64,000 bases of DNA from Bacteroidales bacterium. GTDB lineage: Bacteria > Bacteroidota > Bacteroidia > Bacteroidales > GCA-2748055. The stretch covers positions 124,001 through 188,000 of the forward strand of contig JACJXF010000002.1 of assembly GCA_020636775.1 (NCBI GenBank). Direction: 5' to 3'. The notes under the pieces are model-generated. The model was not told where the DNA came from and ran no database searches. It saw only the letters and a list, made by a program, of their open reading frames with translations. Made by a program: the position numbers and the translations under genes. Every line of letters starts with the position of its first letter. Within the stretch, counting starts at the first letter, position 1. Positions 16,635 through 25,258 of this stretch are shown piece after piece.

Positions 16635-19478
16635 TTACCTCCCCATCCCAGAAATAAAAGTCTCCACAAACCTCAATATCCTTCTGAGTATTCTGTCTCC
16701 AACAGTCTTTCTTTCTAGCAGGGTAGGAGGCTGCCCTTCAATAAGGGCAAGAACTTCATCACGTAATGGTTCCCGTTCTGCAAATAGATAACCTTCTATT
16801 ATCTTCTCAACCCGATCGATAGACAAGTTCTCCTCTTCACAAAGCTTTTTAAAGGCAATAACCTGCTCCTCAGTCCAGAATTTCTCAAATGCCTCGGGTA
16901 TATCATCGGTATCTGCAATATGTGGAAGGTTCTCTTCAATGAATTTTTCGATATGCTCGCGCTTGCTTCGTAGATTAGCCTCGCCGGTTAAAAGGTCAAT
17001 AATATCCTTACGGTGCTTCTCTGGGTCTTTTCCTTTAAGGTTAGCAAGCAGTTTAAGGATGTATGTGACGTTTATTTCATCGCGATGGATAAGTTCAAGT
17101 TCAAAATCGACATCCTCCAGGATAGACACCTTTTCCTTCTGGTGGTTGGATTTAACTTTGTCGTACAGATCAAGGTATTTGCTTTTAAAATCCTCGAAGA
17201 GCTGTTCGTTCATTGCCAGGTGGTCGAAGCTAAAATCGGCAAAGCTGGTTAAGACATTTTTTATCCTCATCAGCTCCCTGAATGCTTTTATAAACTCAAG
17301 TTCTTCAGTTTCGCTTGGCAGATCATTAACACTGTTCACCGTGGGCGTGATTTTCAATAGCTCACTAAAGGCAAGACCGAATTTCCTTACATAATCCTCA
17401 TAAGGTTCCATTATGATTATGTCCTTAGCATCCTTGTTGCTGAATAGTGCTATGGCATCGTCAGTAGCCTGCTTGAGATTCCGGAACACTACAATGTTGC
17501 CCTGGGACTTCATTTCGTTGAAAACCCGGTTTGTTCGGGAATATGCCTGTATCAGTCCATGGTACTTCAGATTCTTGTCTACATACATGGTATTTAATGT
17601 AGGACTGTCAAATCCCGTGAGGTACATGTTAACCACCAGTAGTATATCAATTTTCCTCTCCTTTACCTTCTTGGATATATCGTTGTAATAGTTGTAAAAG
17701 GATTCGCTGTCACGGGTAGAAAAGTTCGTTTCAAACATTTTATTGTAATCCAAGATGAACTCATCGAGTTTATCCCTGCTGTGAGCATGCAGACCCATTA
17801 ATACGCGAGGTTCTTCTGCGACTGATAGTTCTTCAGGGATAAAACCGTTAGAGTCTCTATCGTCCTCGTTTGAGGTGTAGCTGAAGATGGTTGCAATTCT
17901 TAAATCGTGCTGACCGGCTTCCTTTTTGGTTTGAAACAGTTCATAGTACTTTATAAGTGTATCAATGCTGCTGACACAGAACATTGCGGTGAATTCCCTG
18001 TTGTAGGTTTTCCGGTTGTGATGTGCCAGGATGTAATCGGCAATCTTTCCCAGGCGAACCGGGGATTCCATTAACTCTTTGGTGTCAATATCCTCAACTT
18101 CGATATCAATATTGGTCTTGCTCTCTTCCTTTTCTTTATACCTACCAACATATTCAACCGAGAACTTCAGGACATTCTCATCTTTTATGGCATCGGTAAT
18201 CACATACTTGTGCAGGCAATCCCCAAATAGCTCCTTGGTAGTGCGCTTTCCCCGCTCATTTTTAACAGAATTATCTACGAAAATAGGAGTGCCGGTAAAC
18301 CCGAAAAGTTGAATATTATTGAAGAAGGACTTTATCCGCATGTGCGTATCCCCAAACTGTGAGCGGTGACACTCATCGAAGATGCAAACAATACGCTCTT
18401 CCTTAAGTCTTTCCATTCTTCCGAGGTAACTATGCTTGCTGATGGCAGTATTCAGCTTCTGAATGGTAGTAACAATGAGTTTGGTATCGTCTGAAAACTG
18501 TTTTACCAGGGCATTGGTATTATCTGTACCGTCTATGCTTCCTTTGCTAAAGGAGTTGAACTCCTTCGTTGTCTGGTAATCCAGGTCTTTCCTGTCTACC
18601 ACGAATACCACTTTTTTAACCTGTGGCAGGTTCATGATAATCTGACTTGCCTTAAACGAAGTAAGGGTCTTTCCTGAGCCTGTGGTGTGCCAGATATAGC
18701 CGTTCTTGGTGGTGTTCTTCACCCGGTCGATAAGTGCTTCCACGGCAAAGAACTGGTAGGGGCGAAGCACCATTAAAATCTTGTACGCCTCGCTCAGCAC
18801 AATGTACTTGCAGATCATCTTGGAGATGTGGCATGTATCCAGGAAGGTGAATGCAAACTGCTCCAGCTGGGTAATGGTTTTGTTGTCTGTCTGACTCCAG
18901 AAGAAGGTTTGCTTGAAGGACTGGTATTTATTATTAGCGTAATATTTTGTATTAACCCCATTGGAGATAATGAATATCTGCACATACTGAAATAACCCTA
19001 TGGATGCGCCAAATGAATGCCTCTGGTATCGGTTAATCTGATTAAAAGCTTCCTTGAGTTCAATTCCCCTGCGCTTAAGCTCTATCTGGACTAATGGCAG
19101 ACCATTTATCAGCAGGGTAACATCGTAACGGTTCTTATAACTACCTTCTATACTTACCTGGTGTGTTACCTGAAACTGATTCTGACACCAGTTCTCCTGT
19201 TCGATAAACTCAAAATAGATGCTTTCACCGGCATCGCTTATAATGTGCTGTTTCTCTCTTAATGTCTTTGCTTTCTCGAATACAGATCCCTTGGCGAGGA
19301 TATTTAATACCCGGTCGAATTCTTTTGGAGTAAAGGTAATCTTGTTGTGTCTCTCTAACTGGGATTTGAGGTTGGCAAGCAGATCCTTTTCATCGTTGAT
19401 ACTAACATAAGCATACCCCAGCTTTTGAAGCTGCGACACCAAGTTATCTTCTAATATCTGCTCAGGTTGCTTGGGCAT
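16635..19478 (-). CDS. hsdR: Type I restriction enzyme HsdR (endonuclease/translocase subunit)
   Basis: The 947-aa protein has the HSDR_N nuclease core with Asp119 and E133-L-K135 (PD-(D/E)xK). The motor has Walker A GSGKT (267-271) and DECH box (368-371), followed by RecA-like domain 2 motifs (MYLTGFDSPTLNT, QAYSRTNRV). The C-terminal helical domain would bind the methylase complex. Length is slightly short of EcoR124-type HsdR (about 1040 aa), but no break is seen. It would translocate DNA and cleave unmodified invaders in the cytoplasm. It is last in the operon, two bases after the DUF4268 gene's stop. Confidence 0.96.
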   Translation of the reverse strand: MPKQPEQILEDNLVSQLQKLGYAYVSINDEKDLLANLKSQLERHNKITFTPKEFDRVLNILAKGSVFEKAKTLREKQHIISDAGESIYFEFIEQENWCQNQFQVTHQVSIEGSYKNRYDVTLLINGLPLVQIELKRRGIELKEAFNQINRYQRHSFGASIGLFQYVQIFIISNGVNTKYYANNKYQSFKQTFFWSQTDNKTITQLEQFAFTFLDTCHISKMICKYIVLSEAYKILMVLRPYQFFAVEALIDRVKNTTKNGYIWHTTGSGKTLTSFKASQIIMNLPQVKKVVFVVDRKDLDYQTTKEFNSFSKGSIDGTDNTNALVKQFSDDTKLIVTTIQKLNTAISKHSYLGRMERLKEERIVCIFDECHRSQFGDTHMRIKSFFNNIQLFGFTGTPIFVDNSVKNERGKRTTKELFGDCLHKYVITDAIKDENVLKFSVEYVGRYKEKEESKTNIDIEVEDIDTKELMESPVRLGKIADYILAHHNRKTYNREFTAMFCVSSIDTLIKYYELFQTKKEAGQHDLRIATIFSYTSNEDDRDSNGFIPEELSVAEEPRVLMGLHAHSRDKLDEFILDYNKMFETNFSTRDSESFYNYYNDISKKVKERKIDILLVVNMYLTGFDSPTLNTMYVDKNLKYHGLIQAYSRTNRVFNEMKSQGNIVVFRNLKQATDDAIALFSNKDAKDIIIMEPYEDYVRKFGLAFSELLKITPTVNSVNDLPSETEELEFIKAFRELMRIKNVLTSFADFSFDHLAMNEQLFEDFKSKYLDLYDKVKSNHQKEKVSILEDVDFELELIHRDEINVTYILKLLANLKGKDPEKHRKDIIDLLTGEANLRSKREHIEKFIEENLPHIADTDDIPEAFEKFWTEEQVIAFKKLCEEENLSIDRVEKIIEGYLFAEREPLRDEVLALIEGQPPTLLERKTVGDRILRRILRFVETFISGMGR

Positions 19479-19480
19479 TA

Positions 19481-20599
19481 CTATATTTCCTTTTGCACTT
19501 TTTCCCAGACAGGGTATACTGAATTATAGAATTTTACCATTGCATCCCGGTACCACTCTATAAGCGGATCCCAATACTTTTCATCCTTGAAGAGACCCTC
19601 AAAGTCATTCTTAATATCAACTGGGATTTCAAATTTAATGCGTGATGCCTTTTTATTTTCCAATCTTTCCCACACCAATTCTGAACCAAATGATTTTTCA
19701 ATTTGCTCTCTATGCTGTGCCATAGTATCAATCAGTTTTTTATCCTGGTCGTAAGAGAAATATAGTTCAACCCTGAAAGAAGTTCTACCAATACTATATG
19801 AAAAGAAACCATTCCCTTTCGAGAATCCGATGTAATATGCGGGCTTTGCTCCAACTTTATCGAGATAATCAATGTTATGTTCTTGCAGGTTTTGTTTAAG
19901 CTGTCCCCAAAACTTAATTAGCCTTGCTTCTCCCTCTTCAACCGATTTACTTTTTTCCTTTTCTTCCTTTTCTTTTTCCTTAATATCGATCATAAATTCT
20001 TTTGTTTCAGGAAGAGGTATTATTTGCTCCATCTGTAGGAACAAATCTTCTCCCATACTGTACGGAATAGCCCTGAAACATTGAATTTGTATATCGTGGT
20101 TTATCAACCAAAGTACTGTCGATGTGACCTCTTTACGGAAATTATTCGAAATAAATACCATCCTCTGGTCATTACGATTTAAAAGCAATTCCTCCTGGTC
20201 ACGCTCCAGGAATTCCAACAGACTTTCCTTAGCATCTTCTCCATTTCCCCATCTGTCAATGTAATCCTGGTATATTTTAATAATTTGTGCAGTAGTGAGT
20301 GTCGAACAATATGAAGTGTATTTAAGTGCCTGCCATACCACATTAGTTCCTGTATCATCAAGCTTATTTTCAATAATAACAAGTCCCCCATCTTTGTCAA
20401 TGGCAAGAATGTCGAGTCTTTCGTTGGTTTCACTGAACCCTCGAAACTCTTTTTGAATGATCAACAGTTCTTCACCGAGCATTTCCGGATTCTTCGCAAT
20501 CCATTCCTGTAAGTGTTCCCTTTCCCTAATGTGAAGTTCTTTGAACAGTCTCTGTTCAAGTTTAATGACGTTATTAGCGGCTTTATTGATTCGGTACAT
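19481..20599 (-). CDS. DUF4268-type protein with N-terminal PD-(D/E)xK-like domain
   Basis: The 372-aa protein lies between hsdS and hsdR. Its N-terminal half contains RLDILAIDKDGGLVIIENKLD, the D-xn-E-x-K pattern of NucS/PD-(D/E)xK nucleases. The C-terminal half (about 220-365) fits DUF4268, with a charged EKEKEEKEKSKS linker between. Genes of this type are recurrent passengers in type I restriction operons; their role is not established. It could be an accessory nuclease or a regulator of restriction. Tight spacing to both neighbours (12 bp and 2 bp) supports co-expression. Confidence 0.8.
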   Translation of the reverse strand: MYRINKAANNVIKLEQRLFKELHIREREHLQEWIAKNPEMLGEELLIIQKEFRGFSETNERLDILAIDKDGGLVIIENKLDDTGTNVVWQALKYTSYCSTLTTAQIIKIYQDYIDRWGNGEDAKESLLEFLERDQEELLLNRNDQRMVFISNNFRKEVTSTVLWLINHDIQIQCFRAIPYSMGEDLFLQMEQIIPLPETKEFMIDIKEKEKEEKEKSKSVEEGEARLIKFWGQLKQNLQEHNIDYLDKVGAKPAYYIGFSKGNGFFSYSIGRTSFRVELYFSYDQDKKLIDTMAQHREQIEKSFGSELVWERLENKKASRIKFEIPVDIKNDFEGLFKDEKYWDPLIEWYRDAMVKFYNSVYPVWEKVQKEI

Positions 20600-20611
20600 G
20601 ATGCTATATTT

Positions 20612-21835
20612 TTAAACAAACATTTGTTGTAACAGACCTTTCTTCCACTGCTCTGTTTTTTCAATCTGGGTGCTGCAATGGTTTATTTTATCATCGAGGG
20701 AGGAGAGGAAATTAGAGATTTTGGTTTGCTCAGAGCCACTGGGAAGAGATATCGTCAACTTCATTAATTGAACCTTGGACATATTATACCTCGTACTACC
20801 CTGTGCTAATTTTATAATGTCATTCCTAAATCCTTCACTTCTAAATAAATAACGCGCAAAGAATGGACTGAGTATTTCAAAAGAATTAGGACGATATCCG
20901 AAACAAAAACTATTTAAATATAATTCATCCACATGGTCAAGAAGAACTGAAGCTGTGCCTATTTCATCTGGGGTTTCAGAAGAAACTGTAAAGAAAACAT
21001 CCCCAAAACGGACTTGGTTGTGACTTTCATTTTCACCAATTTCGACATATTCAAATCTTGAGATATCTATTTTTGAATCGTCAAAGATTTGTTTGTACTG
21101 TATATAAGGTTTCCCCTGACCGAAATTTTCTTTTGTTTTACCGGTTAGTCCATTATAGGTTTGCCCTACTTCTGCAAGCGTTTTCTTCTCCCACTCCGGA
21201 AACTCCTTCCCCTCATCATCCTTAAACCTGATTTCCTGCGAAAATATCTTCTGGATCACTCCTTTTTTGTATTGTTCCAGGAGGTTTTTCTTTTGTTTGA
21301 GCTGGGTGAGTTTGGTGTCGACGGAGGTGAGGAAAGAGGCAATTTTTTGTTGCTCGGGGAGGGAAGGTAATTTGATTGAGATCCTATAGAAATCACTATG
21401 ATTTAAGTCGGGTATAGTGGATGTCCCTGCATATTGCATTATAACTTTTTGAGTATTAGGCAATTTTAAAAAATAGAATAAAAACCATTTATGAATCTCC
21501 CCTGAATATTTAATTTTAAAGAAATTATTATGAAAAGCACCATTGACACCAGTAACAATTTGACCAGTATTGCCTGTTCTTGTCATTAAAATATCATCTT
21601 CAACACATAATACTGAATCAGTGGGATTTTTAATGTAAAACTTCTTTAGAGAACCCGCTTTAATAAATTCATTCGTAATATAGAAATAACTGTTTTCAAC
21701 AGGTTCAAGAAATCTTTCAGAAATTGGAATTTGTAATCCTTGATTAATCTTTGTTATATCTCCCAATTTTTTCTCTGCAAAGTCGCTTGAAAACTCAGGA
21801 AATCGCAATACTGGAATATATTTTTGATTTATCAT
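20612..21835 (-). CDS. hsdS: Type I restriction-modification specificity subunit HsdS
   Basis: The 407-aa protein shows the two-fold HsdS plan: target-recognition domain 1, a conserved helical spacer (LPSLPEQQKIASFLTSVDTKL, about 157-177), target-recognition domain 2, and a second spacer (LPSGSEQTKISNFLSSLDDKI). Each spacer is a coiled-coil pair that sets the gap in a bipartite DNA site. It pairs with HsdM to recognise DNA. The recognition sequence cannot be predicted by eye. It starts 3 bp after the hsdM stop. Confidence 0.95.
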   Translation of the reverse strand: MINQKYIPVLRFPEFSSDFAEKKLGDITKINQGLQIPISERFLEPVENSYFYITNEFIKAGSLKKFYIKNPTDSVLCVEDDILMTRTGNTGQIVTGVNGAFHNNFFKIKYSGEIHKWFLFYFLKLPNTQKVIMQYAGTSTIPDLNHSDFYRISIKLPSLPEQQKIASFLTSVDTKLTQLKQKKNLLEQYKKGVIQKIFSQEIRFKDDEGKEFPEWEKKTLAEVGQTYNGLTGKTKENFGQGKPYIQYKQIFDDSKIDISRFEYVEIGENESHNQVRFGDVFFTVSSETPDEIGTASVLLDHVDELYLNSFCFGYRPNSFEILSPFFARYLFRSEGFRNDIIKLAQGSTRYNMSKVQLMKLTISLPSGSEQTKISNFLSSLDDKINHCSTQIEKTEQWKKGLLQQMFV

Positions 21836-21838
21836 AAC

Positions 21839-23410
21839 TTAAAAAGGAGATGATATATTAAGCTCATTACAATATCCTGCGATTAACTTATCTGATTCTT
21901 TCATTTGCTTATCGAGTTCTACCAGTTCTTTTGCCAACTGGTTAATATCAATATTATCCTCTGCTTCAAAAGTATCCACATACCTGGGAATATTAAGGTT
22001 GTAATCATTTACAATAACATCCACCAGCTTTATTCGTTTGCTGTATTTATCTTCCTCCGTACGATTACGGTACGCTTCCACAATCTTACTTATGTCTTCA
22101 TCCCTCAGATGATTTTGGGTTTTTATTTTCTCAAAATGTTGGCTGGCATCAATAAACAAAATATCCTCAGGATTCTCACGACATTTTTTAAAAACGAGTA
22201 TACATGCAGGAATGCTCGTACCATAAAAGATGTTAGCCGGTAATCCGATAACCGCATCCAAATAATTCCGATCTTCAATAAGATATTTGCGTATATGCTG
22301 TTCTGCTCCCCCGCGAAACAAAGCTCCATGAGGAAGTACAATTGCCATGGTTCCATTTTCCGTGAGCTGGTAAATCATATGCTGCACGAATGCAAAATCT
22401 GCTTTGCTGGAAGGTGCGAGCTTACCGTACTGGCTGAACCGGTCATCGCTCATAAAGAGTGGACTTGCACTCCATTGTGCGGAGAACGGAGGATTGGCTA
22501 CAATAGCTTCAAACCTTTTATCAATATGTTGGGGATGTTCCAGTGTATCTTCCTGCTTTAGATCGAACCTCCGATAATGCACGCCATGCAAGATCATATT
22601 CATTCGTGCCAGGTTATATGTGGTACGGTTTAATTCCTGTCCGTAAAAGTTGCTTACATCCTGAACTTCCTTTGCAACTCGTAGCAAAAGAGATCCCGAT
22701 CCGCATGTGGGATCATAAACCGTTTTGAGTTTGCTTTTCCCAGTGGTAACTAATTTCGCCAACACTTTACTTACAGCCTGGGGGGTATAGAATTCACCTG
22801 CTTTTTTACCAGCACCGCTGGCGAACTGCCCTATAAGGTATTCATAAGCATCACCCAATACATCCGCATCAGCATTTTCGAGCTGGAAGTCAATTTTATC
22901 CAAGTGGGAGAGAACCTTTGCAATGAGTTCGTTTTTGGCGGATTCGGTTCTTCCGAGTTTGGTACTGGTAAGGTCGAGGTCTTCGAAAAGGTTGTCGAAA
23001 TCGTCCTCGCTGGCGGTTCCCATAGTACTTTGCTCTATACTGATGAGGATTTTGGCAAGGTCTTCAAGTATAAAATTGTTTTCGCCTTCCTTATCACTAT
23101 TCCCTCGCTTGGCAACTTCACTGAACAGTTCAGCAGGGCGAAGGAAGTATCCCAGGGTGGCAAGGGACTCTTCTTTTATCGCTTCTATGTATTGCTTCCC
23201 TTTTGAAGTATCCTCCTTTATATCGCGGTATTTGATCCCGTCCTGCTTCAGGATAGAATCGGCATACCGGTACATTTTCTCAGAGAGGTACTTATAAAAG
23301 ACAAAACCCAGGATGTAATCGCGAAACTCATCGGCATTCATTTTACCACGGAGGGTGTTGGCAATGTTCCAGAGCTGTTGTTCGAGTTGTTTTTTTTGGT
23401 CTTCGGACAT
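21839..23410 (-). CDS. hsdM: Type I restriction-modification methyltransferase HsdM
   Basis: The 523-aa protein has the HsdM N-terminal helical bundle (about 5-150) and the SAM-binding motif DPTCGSGS (233-240). The catalytic motif NPPF (306-309) marks N6-adenine methylation. Length is normal (about 500-530 aa). It is first in the operon hsdM-hsdS-DUF4268-hsdR on the minus strand and would protect host DNA at the HsdS target. The 187-bp gap upstream (23411-23597) separates it from the integrase and should hold the operon promoter. Confidence 0.97.
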   Translation of the reverse strand: MSEDQKKQLEQQLWNIANTLRGKMNADEFRDYILGFVFYKYLSEKMYRYADSILKQDGIKYRDIKEDTSKGKQYIEAIKEESLATLGYFLRPAELFSEVAKRGNSDKEGENNFILEDLAKILISIEQSTMGTASEDDFDNLFEDLDLTSTKLGRTESAKNELIAKVLSHLDKIDFQLENADADVLGDAYEYLIGQFASGAGKKAGEFYTPQAVSKVLAKLVTTGKSKLKTVYDPTCGSGSLLLRVAKEVQDVSNFYGQELNRTTYNLARMNMILHGVHYRRFDLKQEDTLEHPQHIDKRFEAIVANPPFSAQWSASPLFMSDDRFSQYGKLAPSSKADFAFVQHMIYQLTENGTMAIVLPHGALFRGGAEQHIRKYLIEDRNYLDAVIGLPANIFYGTSIPACILVFKKCRENPEDILFIDASQHFEKIKTQNHLRDEDISKIVEAYRNRTEEDKYSKRIKLVDVIVNDYNLNIPRYVDTFEAEDNIDINQLAKELVELDKQMKESDKLIAGYCNELNISSPF

Positions 23411-23597
23411 TTAGGTATAAGTTAATTCACTATATCATGGGAAGTTAATAATAATAGCTAACCTTGAATAATCAATTTTATTACAAACGAAATCTACCCA
23501 ATCTGGATTTCTCTATATTTTAAAAGTAGTATTTTTTTTACGATAACCCAATGAGGGTCTATAATATTGATCGAATATTAATTATCTATATCCACCC

Positions 23598-24836
23598 TCA
23601 TTTGAAAAAAGAATGATCGGCTAATAATAGTGCGTTTTCCTGTTCGCTTACTTTTATGTACTGCATAAATGCTTTTTCATTAGTATGACCTGTGATACGC
23701 ATTATTGCTATCGTATGTATATCCGACGAAAATGCATTAGTAGCAAAGGATCTTCTGGCAATATGGGAAGAAATAAGTTCATATTTATGAAGGCTGCGTT
23801 TATAACTTATTCCTTTTCTATTTTCTCTTATAATTACAGTTTCCTCAATACCTGCAAGCTTTCCGATATGCTTCAGGGTACGATTCATTGCTTGGTTTGA
23901 GTCAGGTTTAGGGATATTTCCTTCATATTTTTCTAGAATTTCTATTATGGTTTGGTTTAGAGGAATTACCACCCTTGAACTGGTTTTAATAGTTCTAAGT
24001 GATATAAATTGATTTTCTTCAATAGTTTGAAAATTTGCTTTTTTAATCTGACTAAAATCTGAAAAGCGTAAACCGGTAAAACAACCAATCAGGAACAAAT
24101 CGCGAACCTTTTCCATTCCTGGTTTAGCTGAAAGATCCAGCTCTCTGATTCGCTTTATCTCGTCCAACCGTAAATAAATTGCATCTGCCTCCTGAAATAC
24201 TACTTTGAATTTTCTTTGTTTATAATCCAGATTAGAATTTAATCCTCTGAATTTAGCTTCATTTAAAACAGCTTTTAAATTCTTAATATGCAATCCGATT
24301 GTGTTTTCACGCATACCATATACTTTTTGCATATGGTCAATAAAAGCATAATAAAAATCCATATTAATATCTTCAAACCTGAGTTTTGGTTTGAAACTTT
24401 TTAGAGCACCAAGGGTTCTTAAATAGGTTTTGACAGTACCAGCCGTCTTCGTGGATCTCGATTCCTTTATGAATTGCTCAAAGAAATCATAAAGAGATTT
24501 AGGCTCCTTGACCAGAATTTCCTTAACCCTTCTCTTTCTATTAAGATAATTTTCCAGTTTATCCTTTACTTCTTTGGATTTTAGGTTAGGTTCTGCAACC
24601 ATTTGTCTATTGACTAAAGAAAGGATTGCGGATTCGAGAGCTGCGATAGATTTGTTTAATTCTCCGGAAGCTGGAACACCTTTCTTTATACGTAAATCCT
24701 TTGTCCAGCAATGGGAATCCAATCGAATTCCAAAGGAATAGTCAATACGCCAGTTTTTCGAATTCCGGATTACAAGTACAAGCAGACGTTTATTAGAAGT
24801 TTTTCTGCCAAGGAGTCGTTTTGTTATAGTTGCCAT
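23598..24836 (-). CDS. Bacteroidota-type tyrosine recombinase (island integrase)
   Basis: The 412-aa protein has an N-terminal arm-binding region, a SAM-like core-binding domain (about 113-200) and a full catalytic domain: Arg257 (GLRFSD), His358 and Arg361 (SHIARRS), His384 (GHT) and Tyr393 (MQYIKVS). It is thus probably active. Position beside a tRNA gene is typical of an integrative element. It resembles the decayed copy at 9984-10331, so related elements have used this locus more than once. It is not an integron integrase: the length and core domain differ and no IntI patch is seen. Confidence 0.92.
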   Translation of the reverse strand: MATITKRLLGRKTSNKRLLVLVIRNSKNWRIDYSFGIRLDSHCWTKDLRIKKGVPASGELNKSIAALESAILSLVNRQMVAEPNLKSKEVKDKLENYLNRKRRVKEILVKEPKSLYDFFEQFIKESRSTKTAGTVKTYLRTLGALKSFKPKLRFEDINMDFYYAFIDHMQKVYGMRENTIGLHIKNLKAVLNEAKFRGLNSNLDYKQRKFKVVFQEADAIYLRLDEIKRIRELDLSAKPGMEKVRDLFLIGCFTGLRFSDFSQIKKANFQTIEENQFISLRTIKTSSRVVIPLNQTIIEILEKYEGNIPKPDSNQAMNRTLKHIGKLAGIEETVIIRENRKGISYKRSLHKYELISSHIARRSFATNAFSSDIHTIAIMRITGHTNEKAFMQYIKVSEQENALLLADHSFFK

Positions 24837-24894
24837 TGATTTTGGTTTTAACCCAAATCGAACAACTGTATTAACCGTGTAAATGTGTTGTTAC

Positions 24895-24936
24895 CAAAAA
24901 AAGAAACCCCTGTATGTTTTGCAATACAGGGGTTTC
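24895..24936 (-). terminator. Rho-independent terminator of tRNA-Cys
   Basis: On the minus strand a perfect 13-bp stem (GAAACCCCTGTAT / ATACAGGGGTTTC, loop of 8) follows the tRNA 3' end by 3 bp. A T-rich tract (plus-strand A run 24896-24906) comes next. It also insulates the integrase from tRNA transcription. Confidence 0.85.
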
Positions 24937-24939
24937 AGG

Positions 24940-25010
24940 AGGTCGGTAGCGGACTCGAACCGCTGTAACTGGTTTTGCAGACCAGGGCCTAACCACTCGG
25001 CTAACCGACC
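24940..25010 (-). tRNA. tRNA-Cys (anticodon GCA)
   Basis: The minus strand gives a cloverleaf. Acceptor stem is GGTCGGT/ACCGACC, the D-stem GCC/GGC, the anticodon stem CTGGT/ACCAG with loop CTGCAAA (GCA at 24978-24976), and the T-arm contains GGTTCGAGTCC. Discriminator is U and no CCA is encoded. The 3' end points toward the integrase and island. Confidence 0.95.
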
Positions 25011-25097
25011 CAGACTATTGTTCTAAATAACTCTTATCGAGTCTAGCAGCTCTCAATAAACTAACTTGCTTTTTGAATTCAAAACTTCAAAGCTGTG

Positions 25098-25105
25098 CAA
25101 AGATA
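25098..25105 (-). promoter_or_regulatory. Putative -7 box (TATCTTTG) upstream of tRNA-Cys
   Basis: On the minus strand TATCTTTG matches TAnnTTTG, 88 bp upstream of the tRNA 5' end. No good -33 TTG was found at standard spacing, so support is modest. Confidence 0.35.
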
Positions 25106-25204
25106 AGAATTTTCTTTTTTAATTCGAAAGAAGTAATACGATCTGAAAATAAGGGTAAAATTTGAATATTATTTCATCTGCTTAATCAAAAAATGGCAGA
25201 CCTT

Positions 25205-25255
25205 TTGAAATTGATTATACAATTTGTATATTGCAAAATGTAAATTACAATTTGC
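25205..25255 (+). promoter_or_regulatory. Promoter with two palindromes before the AAA ATPase gene
   Basis: TTG (25205-25207) and TATATTGC (25227-25234) give a weak -33/-7 pair with 19-bp spacing. Two palindromes overlap it: TATACAATTTGTATA (25216-25230) and an 11-bp-arm repeat GCAAAATGTAA / TTACAATTTGC (25233-25255, one mismatch, one-base centre). They end four bases before the ATG, as an operator would. Confidence 0.5.
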
Positions 25256-25258
25256 GCA

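Noticed and set aside
23598..24836. Integron integrase responsible for the cassette array
   Set aside because: The enzyme is a 412-aa Bacteroidota phage/ICE-type recombinase without IntI-like features, lies 4 kb away and is separated by chromosomal genes and a tRNA.
24940..25010. Direct repeat of the tRNA-Cys 3' end marking the far end of the island
   Set aside because: I scanned 7.7-12 kb for GGTCGGTAGCGG or parts of it and did not find a convincing copy, so no att pair is reported.
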